Source: an uncultured bacterium
Lineage (GTDB): Bacteria > Bacteroidota > Bacteroidia > Bacteroidales > Marinifilaceae
NCBI GenBank assembly: GCA_905216195.1
Contig: CAJMSX010000081.1
Span: 1 to 10,604 of the forward strand
DNA length: 10,604 nucleotides
Direction of reading: 5' to 3'
This document shows positions 5,754 to 10,604 of the stretch, in pieces. The notes under the pieces were generated by a model. That model had not been told where the DNA came from and ran no database searches. It was given only the letters and a program-made list of their open reading frames with translations. Positions within the stretch are counted from its first letter, which is position 1, and every line of letters starts with the position of its first letter. Made by a program: the position numbers and the translations under genes.

Positions 5754-6182
5754 ATGAAAGAAATATTTTTTTTTCCGGAAGGAGTGGATTTACCTCCTTT
5801 TTTTTCCGGAAATCGTATCCAAGAGTGGTTAGAAACTATGGGCCGGCATTATTCGGTACGAATCGGTACCTTATCTTTTATCTTTTGTACTGACGAATAT
5901 ATACTGGATATTAACCGGCGTTACCTTTCACATGACTATTACACAGACGTAATTACCTTCGATTACAGTGAGGGTGCTCTGCTTTCCGGCGATATTTTTA
6001 TCAGCCTGGATACCGTTCGTTCCAATGCTGATCTGTATAACAGCGGTTTTGAAAATGAGTTTTACCGGGTAATATGCCATGCTGTGCTTCATTTAATAGG
6101 TTTTAAAGACAAAACGGAACCGGAGAGTATAGAAATGCGGACTCAGGAAAATGTTTGTCTGGAGCTGCTAAAAACGCTTTAA
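5754..6182 (+). CDS. ybeY: Endoribonuclease YbeY (rRNA maturation factor)
   Basis: A metal-dependent endoribonuclease needed for 16S rRNA 3'-end maturation and late 70S quality control; cytosolic. At 142 residues it has normal family length. The family core is seen as INRRYLSHDYYTDVITFDY (53-71) followed by GDIFIS (79-84), and the metal site as HAVLHLIGFKD (109-119). In the usual HxxxHxxxxxH motif the first two His are present (109 and 113), but the third position is Asp119, and the Arg that follows Tyr in the E. coli protein (NRTYR) is Leu58. I recall these changes as common in Bacteroidota, so they suggest lineage rather than decay. It starts 4 bases after the ATPase gene and ends 1 base before mnmG, so the three are tightly linked and couple rRNA processing with tRNA modification. 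Confidence 0.94.
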   Translation: MKEIFFFPEGVDLPPFFSGNRIQEWLETMGRHYSVRIGTLSFIFCTDEYILDINRRYLSHDYYTDVITFDYSEGALLSGDIFISLDTVRSNADLYNSGFENEFYRVICHAVLHLIGFKDKTEPESIEMRTQENVCLELLKTL

Positions 6183-6183
6183 A

Positions 6184-8067
6184 ATGGGTGGTGTATTGTC
6201 AGAGTATGACGTAATTGTAGTGGGAGCCGGTCATGCCGGTTGTGAAGCGGCTTGTGCATCAGCTCGTCTGGGTTCAAAGACTTTGCTGATTACTTTGGAT
6301 ATGAATAAGATAGCTCAAATGTCCTGTAATCCCGCTATCGGAGGTATAGCAAAAGGGCAGATCGTGCGGGAAATCGATGCTTTGGGCGGAATGAGCGGTA
6401 TAGTTACAGACAAAAGCAGTATTCAATTCCGCATGTTAAACCGTTCCAAGGGACCCGCTATGTGGAGTCCGAGGGCGCAATGCGACCGGATGGTTTTTTC
6501 CGGCAGTTGGCGTGAAATTTTAGAACATACGGATGGTTTGGACTTGTGGCAGGATGACGTCATCCGCCTGGTCTTCAACAACGAAACTTTGGTAGGAGTA
6601 GGTACGGCTTTGGGAGTCGAATTCCGGGCGTCCCGGGTAATTTTGACCAACGGTACTTTTTTGAACGGATTGATGCATATCGGAAAGGTGAGTTTTCCCG
6701 GAGGAAGGATAGGGGAGCCTTCTTCCTACGGTTTATCCGCTCAGTTGGAAGCTTTGGGATTTGAAACCGGCAGGATGAAAACCGGTACTCCGGTACGTAT
6801 CGACGGGAGGAGTATAGATTTTACAAAATTGAGTGTACAGGAGGGAGAAAACGATTTCCACCGATTTTCTTTTATTCATTCCGATTATGAGAACCGACTG
6901 AAGAAACGGGCTTGCTATTTGGCTTATACCAATGAAAAAGTTCATCATATTCTGAGAGAAGGATTTGAGGACAGTCCCTTATTCAACGGTACGATCCAAA
7001 GTATAGGTCCCCGGTATTGTCCCAGTATAGAAACGAAATTGCATACTTTTCCGGATCGTACGACCCACCACCTGTTTTTAGAGCCGGAAGGAGAAACCAC
7101 TACCGAATTTTATTTGAACGGTTTTTCTTCTTCTTTGCCCTGGGATATTCAATGGAGAGCTTTACGGGAAATTGAAGGGTTTGAAAACGTACGCATTTAT
7201 CGTCCGGGTTATGCCATTGAATATGACTATTTTCCTCCGACTCAGCTTTACCATACGCTTGAAACCAAAAAGATCAGGGGCTTGTACTTCGCCGGTCAAA
7301 TTAACGGGACTACGGGATATGAAGAGGCCGCAGCTCAAGGTTTGGTAGCGGGTATTAACGCTCATTTATCGTTGCATTCGGGAGAAGAGTTTGTTTTGAA
7401 AAGAGACGAAGCTTATATAGGCGTTTTAATAGACGATTTGGTGACAAAGGGGGTGGATGAACCTTACCGGATGTTTACCTCCCGGGCGGAATACCGGATT
7501 TTACTTCGGCAGGACGATGCCGATGTTCGTTTGACGCCTAAAGGGTACGGATTGGGATTGGTGGATAATAATAGACATAATATATATTTAGATAAGGTAA
7601 AGAAAAGAGATTTGTTGGTTGGTTTTATTAAGGATTTAAGTGTGACTCCTGATGCTGTCAATGGTTTTTTAACAGAATTAGGTTCGGCTCCTTTACGGCA
7701 GCAGGTGAAATTAGCGGATGTTCTTGCCCGGCCTCAATTGAGTATTCCGGCTCTTTTCCGACCTTTACCGGGTTTAAAAAACTTTATAGAAACCGAGGGA
7801 ATCCGGGAAGAAATAGTAGAAGCGGCCGAAATTTTGATGAAGTATTCCGGTTATATCGATCGGGAGCGCCTGATAGCGGATAAAATGAATCGTTTGGAAA
7901 ATTTAGTGATATCCGATAAATTCAACTATGAAGAATTGAGCAATTTATCCATCGAAGCCCGGCAAAAACTTTCTAAAATCCAACCTCGTACAATCGGACA
8001 GGCCTCTCGCATCAGTGGAGTTTCTCCGGCGGACATCAATGTGTTATTGATTTTGATGGGACGATAA
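6184..8067 (+). CDS. mnmG: tRNA uridine-5-carboxymethylaminomethyl modification enzyme MnmG (GidA)
   Basis: A FAD enzyme that, with the GTPase MnmE, adds the (carboxymethyl)aminomethyl group to C5 of the wobble uridine (U34) of certain tRNAs, using methylene-THF and NADH. Its 627 residues match the usual ~620-630. Near the N-terminus is the dinucleotide-binding GAGHAGCEAA (14-23); then CNPAIGGIAKGQIVREIDAL (48-67) with the conserved Cys48; RMKTGTPVRIDG (197-208); IGPRYCPSIE (274-283) with the second conserved Cys279; and the second FAD motif GQINGTTGYEEAAAQGLVAG (371-390). The C-terminal helical domain (about 540-627), used for MnmE and tRNA contacts, ends in QPRTIGQASRISGVSPADIN. The two Cys correspond to Cys47 and Cys277 of the E. 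coli enzyme. The ATG lies 1 base after the ybeY stop. A parS-like site follows 9 bases after its stop. The mnmE partner is not in the window. Confidence 0.98.
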   Translation: MGGVLSEYDVIVVGAGHAGCEAACASARLGSKTLLITLDMNKIAQMSCNPAIGGIAKGQIVREIDALGGMSGIVTDKSSIQFRMLNRSKGPAMWSPRAQCDRMVFSGSWREILEHTDGLDLWQDDVIRLVFNNETLVGVGTALGVEFRASRVILTNGTFLNGLMHIGKVSFPGGRIGEPSSYGLSAQLEALGFETGRMKTGTPVRIDGRSIDFTKLSVQEGENDFHRFSFIHSDYENRLKKRACYLAYTNEKVHHILREGFEDSPLFNGTIQSIGPRYCPSIETKLHTFPDRTTHHLFLEPEGETTTEFYLNGFSSSLPWDIQWRALREIEGFENVRIYRPGYAIEYDYFPPTQLYHTLETKKIRGLYFAGQINGTTGYEEAAAQGLVAGINAHLSLHSGEEFVLKRDEAYIGVLIDDLVTKGVDEPYRMFTSRAEYRILLRQDDADVRLTPKGYGLGLVDNNRHNIYLDKVKKRDLLVGFIKDLSVTPDAVNGFLTELGSAPLRQQVKLADVLARPQLSIPALFRPLPGLKNFIETEGIREEIVEAAEILMKYSGYIDRERLIADKMNRLENLVISDKFNYEELSNLSIEARQKLSKIQPRTIGQASRISGVSPADINVLLILMGR

Positions 8068-8076
8068 GCTGGATTT

Positions 8077-8092
8077 TGTTTCACGTGGAACG
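8077..8092. other. parS-like centromere site (ParB/Spo0J binding)
   Basis: TGTTTCACGTGGAACG matches the widely conserved parS consensus TGTTTCACGTGAAACA at 14 of 16 positions; the differences are A to G at positions 12 and 16. The core GTTTCACGTGGAAC (8078-8091) is a near-perfect palindrome centred on CACGTG. parS is bound by ParB/Spo0J, which spreads along DNA and loads SMC for chromosome segregation. The site is in the 58-base mnmG-ade gap, where a DNA-binding site is free of coding constraint, and a gidA-side location near the origin is well known in other bacteria. No other CACGTG was noticed in the window. parA and parB are not here. Confidence 0.75.
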
Positions 8093-8125
8093 TTTTTGGT
8101 GCGAAGGGGGGATAAAAAGAGAAAC

Positions 8126-9745
8126 ATGGAAAAGATAGAAGGCAATATTATCGACCTAAAAGGTAAAAGGATTTTTCCCGGAGAAGTAACGATAGACCAG
8201 GGATACATTATAGAGATTCGGGAAAATAAAAAATCCTATGCCCATTATCTGTGTCCCGGATTTATAGATGCTCATGTTCATATTGAAAGTTCGATGTTGT
8301 TACCAGAATATTTTTCGGACATGGTCATTCGGAAAGGTACGGTGGCCGTCGTAAATGATCCCCATGAGATTGCCAATGTATTGGGAAAAGCAGGAGTAGT
8401 ATTTATGTTACAGCATGCTGCTGAAGCTGCTATTAAAATTTTTTTCGGTTTGCCCTCCTGTGTACCTGCGACGGATTTTGATTGTGCCGGGGGAAGGATG
8501 GAACGGCAGGATATGGAAGAATTGCTGAACGGAAATACTTCTTTTGTAGCTTTGTCGGAAATGATGAATGTGCCGGGCGTTTTGGCCGGAGATGGAAGCG
8601 TATTATCCAAATTGGAATTGGCTAAAGAGAAAGGGTTGGTAATAGACGGACATGCACCCGGATTGAAAGGTTCATCTTTAAAGGCATATATTTCTCAAGG
8701 GATAGTCACGGATCACGAATGTGAGGCTTTGGAGGAAGCTTTGGAAAAAATTCAGGGAGGAATGAAGATTTTGATCCGCGAAGGCAGTGCTGCTAAAAAT
8801 TATGAGGCATTGAAGAATTTAATCGCCCTTTATCCCGATCGGGTAATGTTTTGTACCGACGATGCCCATCCTGATGATATTTTGGAAAATGGACATATCG
8901 ACCGTTTGGTAAAAAAAGCATTGCAAGACGGATTCGATTTTTTCGATGTGCTCCGGATAGCTTGTGTAAATCCTGTAGAACATTACGGTTTGCCGATCGG
9001 ATTACTGCAAAAGGGAGATAAAGCGGATTTTGTGAAAATCGAAAATTTAAGCGATTTCCGGGTTTTGTCTGTATATATCGACGGTATAAAAAAGTATGAT
9101 TTAACCGAAAATAAGAGAGTAAAAATTAATTCCTTGAGCCGTATAAATAATTTTCATCGTCAACGATTATCTCGGGAAGAATTGCGATGTTCCACAGAAA
9201 CCCGCTTATTGACGATACAGGTATTTAAGGATCGGATAGTGACGGGGAAAAAAGAATTTGAATTTCCGCATCCCCTTGCAAATCTGGAAGCGGATCTGTC
9301 CAGGGATATTTTGAAAATAGTTTATATCAATCGTTATAAAAATGATCAACCCCGTATCGCTTATATTCACGGTTTCGGATTAAAAGCGGGAGCGTTTGCG
9401 ACAACCGTCGCTCACGATTCTCATAATATCTTAGCTGTAGGATGTAATGACGAAGATTTGTTAGAATCCATTAATAGTTTGATTGATACCCAAGGCGGGT
9501 TGAGTGCTGTTTCCGGTAAAGAAAAGAAAATTTTACCTTTACCGATAGCCTGTATTATGAGCGAATGGGATGCTTTTGTGGTGTCCGGAATCTATCAAAC
9601 TTTGAACCGCTTTTTGATGGACCGGGGGTGTACGCTGGACTCCCCTTACATGACCTTGGCTTTTATGTCTTTAATTGTTATTCCGGAATTAAAAATAGGG
9701 GAACGAGGATTGTTCGATTGTAGTACGTTTCAATTTTTAGGGTAA
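8126..9745 (+). CDS. ade: Adenine deaminase
   Basis: Converts adenine to hypoxanthine and ammonia in purine salvage; a cytosolic metal enzyme of the amidohydrolase superfamily. From ATG 8126 it has 539 residues, somewhat shorter than the ~580 of the E. coli and B. subtilis enzymes. The amidohydrolase barrel opens with PGFIDAHVHIESSM (44-57), giving metal ligands His50 and His52, followed by GTVAVVNDPHEIANVLG (71-87), DGHAPGL with His176, TDHE with His197, and FCTDDAHPDD (242-251) with the metal/catalytic Asp. The C-terminal part includes HGFGLKAGAFATTVAHDSHN, typical of Ade. In-frame TTG 8096 and GTG 8099 upstream would add an unlikely basic leader next to the parS-like site, so ATG 8126 is preferred; a purine run GGGGGGA lies about 14 bases before it. 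uvrC starts 10 bases after the stop. In Bacteroides I recall an adenine phosphoribosyltransferase gene in this slot. Confidence 0.93.
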   Translation: MEKIEGNIIDLKGKRIFPGEVTIDQGYIIEIRENKKSYAHYLCPGFIDAHVHIESSMLLPEYFSDMVIRKGTVAVVNDPHEIANVLGKAGVVFMLQHAAEAAIKIFFGLPSCVPATDFDCAGGRMERQDMEELLNGNTSFVALSEMMNVPGVLAGDGSVLSKLELAKEKGLVIDGHAPGLKGSSLKAYISQGIVTDHECEALEEALEKIQGGMKILIREGSAAKNYEALKNLIALYPDRVMFCTDDAHPDDILENGHIDRLVKKALQDGFDFFDVLRIACVNPVEHYGLPIGLLQKGDKADFVKIENLSDFRVLSVYIDGIKKYDLTENKRVKINSLSRINNFHRQRLSREELRCSTETRLLTIQVFKDRIVTGKKEFEFPHPLANLEADLSRDILKIVYINRYKNDQPRIAYIHGFGLKAGAFATTVAHDSHNILAVGCNDEDLLESINSLIDTQGGLSAVSGKEKKILPLPIACIMSEWDAFVVSGIYQTLNRFLMDRGCTLDSPYMTLAFMSLIVIPELKIGERGLFDCSTFQFLG

Positions 9746-9755
9746 AATTGCTGTT

Positions 9756-10604
9756 ATGGCTTTGTATGATGAAAGATTGAGAAAGAAAATTAACGAACTA
9801 CCGAATAAACCGGGAGTTTATCAGTATTTTAATGCAAATGGTGAAATTATTTATATAGGAAAAGCTAAAAATCTGAAAAACAGAGTACAATCTTATTTAA
9901 ATAAAACCAATCAGTCCAATAAAACTTTACATCTGGTCAAAAGAATTGAAGATTTAAGGTTTATTGTCGTCGAGACGGAACAGGATGCTTTATTACTGGA
10001 AAATAATCTGATTAAAAAGTACAAGCCCCGGTATAATATTCTTTTGAAAGACGATAAATCTTTTCCCTGGATTTGCATTAAAAGAGAGAATTTTCCCCGG
10101 GTTTTTATTACCCGGCAAATTGTAAAAGACGGTTCGGAATATTACGGGCCTTATACTTCAGCCCGTTTTGCATATACTTTAATGGATCTGATTCGTTCCT
10201 TATATAAGTTGAGGACTTGTAATTTACCGCTGAATGTCGAAAGTATCCGGAAAGGAAAATTCCGGGTGTGTCTGGAATATCATATCGGGAATTGTAAAGC
10301 TCCCTGTGTAGGAAAAATTTCCGAAAAAGATTACAATGAGTACATCTCCCAAATCCGGAATATATTGAAAGGAAACGTAGCGGAAGTCATTGAGAACATG
10401 ACCCGGAAAATGAAAGAATGTGCCGATTCCTTACAATTTGAAAAAGCCTATGATCTGAAAGTGTCTTTGGGAGCTTTAAAACACTATCAGTCCAAATCTA
10501 CCATAGTCAGTTCCGTCCTGAATAATATCGATGTTTTTTCTTACCTGGATGATGAAAAATATGCCTATGTGAATTACTTGAGAATTGTTCATGGAGCTGT
10601 GAAT
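9756..10604 (+). CDS. uvrC: UvrABC excinuclease subunit C, N-terminal part, 3' end outside window
   Basis: The nuclease subunit of nucleotide excision repair; it cuts the damaged strand 3' then 5' of the lesion after UvrA and UvrB have loaded. 283 codons are open to the window edge, a little under half of a ~600-residue protein. The GIY-YIG nuclease domain that makes the 3' cut is at about 17-95: GVYQYF (20-25), IIYIGKAKNLKNRV (31-44) with Arg43, and LLENNLIKKYKPRYN (80-94) with the metal-binding Glu82. Cys155, Cys172, Cys180 and Cys184 keep the CxxxxxxxC-xxx-C spacing of the cysteines reported to hold a 4Fe-4S cluster in E. coli UvrC. The UVR helical hairpin that contacts UvrB is at about 206-243 (ADSLQFEKAYDLKVSLGALK). 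The RNase H-like and HhH domains lie beyond the window. ATG 9756 follows the ade stop by 10 bases. Confidence 0.97.
   Translation, partial: MALYDERLRKKINELPNKPGVYQYFNANGEIIYIGKAKNLKNRVQSYLNKTNQSNKTLHLVKRIEDLRFIVVETEQDALLLENNLIKKYKPRYNILLKDDKSFPWICIKRENFPRVFITRQIVKDGSEYYGPYTSARFAYTLMDLIRSLYKLRTCNLPLNVESIRKGKFRVCLEYHIGNCKAPCVGKISEKDYNEYISQIRNILKGNVAEVIENMTRKMKECADSLQFEKAYDLKVSLGALKHYQSKSTIVSSVLNNIDVFSYLDDEKYAYVNYLRIVHGAVN

Noticed and set aside
8096..8125. Upstream TTG/GTG start for adenine deaminase
   Set aside because: It would add ten residues, largely basic (MVRRGDKKRN), unlike family N-termini, while ATG 8126 begins the expected first beta-strands.

Overview
This window looks like a chromosomal housekeeping region of a member of the Bacteroidota, most likely order Bacteroidales. 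The gene set and order (dut, TPR protein, DUF4292 lipoprotein, EnvC-type protein; then RsbW-like ATPase, ybeY, mnmG, a purine-salvage gene, uvrC) is one I associate with that group. Clear Shine-Dalgarno sequences are mostly absent before the genes, and YbeY carries the phylum-style 'YTDVITFDY' and 'GFKDKT' variants. The genus cannot be fixed from sequence alone. All genes are on the + strand. No rRNA, tRNA, CRISPR array, transposase or phage gene was seen.

Region 1 (1-4112) is a tight co-directional cluster. It holds the 3' end of dut (dUTPase), a secreted TPR-repeat protein, a DUF4292 lipoprotein with a clear lipobox, and a secreted coiled-coil protein whose LytM/M23 domain has lost its metal ligands, so it is probably an amidase activator rather than a peptidase. 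After dut, all three products are exported, which suggests an envelope or cell-division module.

Region 2 (4113-5350) is a gene-poor island. Its first 590 bases are very AT-rich (about 17% G+C by hand count at 4381-4560) and appear non-coding, but hold several inverted repeats. Its second half carries three consecutive small + strand ORFs (66, 62 and 76 codons) that I do not recognise. The first has its ATG in the loop of a perfect 9-bp inverted repeat. The last overlaps the next gene by 8 bases.

Region 3 (5351-10604) is a second compact cluster: a stand-alone RsbW/SpoIIAB-type ATP-binding protein, ybeY (rRNA maturation), mnmG (tRNA wobble-uridine modification), adenine deaminase, and the first 283 codons of uvrC (nucleotide excision repair). 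Between mnmG and the deaminase lies a 16-base sequence matching the ParB-binding parS consensus at 14 of 16 positions. This is the most notable non-genic signal here and suggests the locus may lie in the origin-proximal, ParB-organised part of the chromosome.
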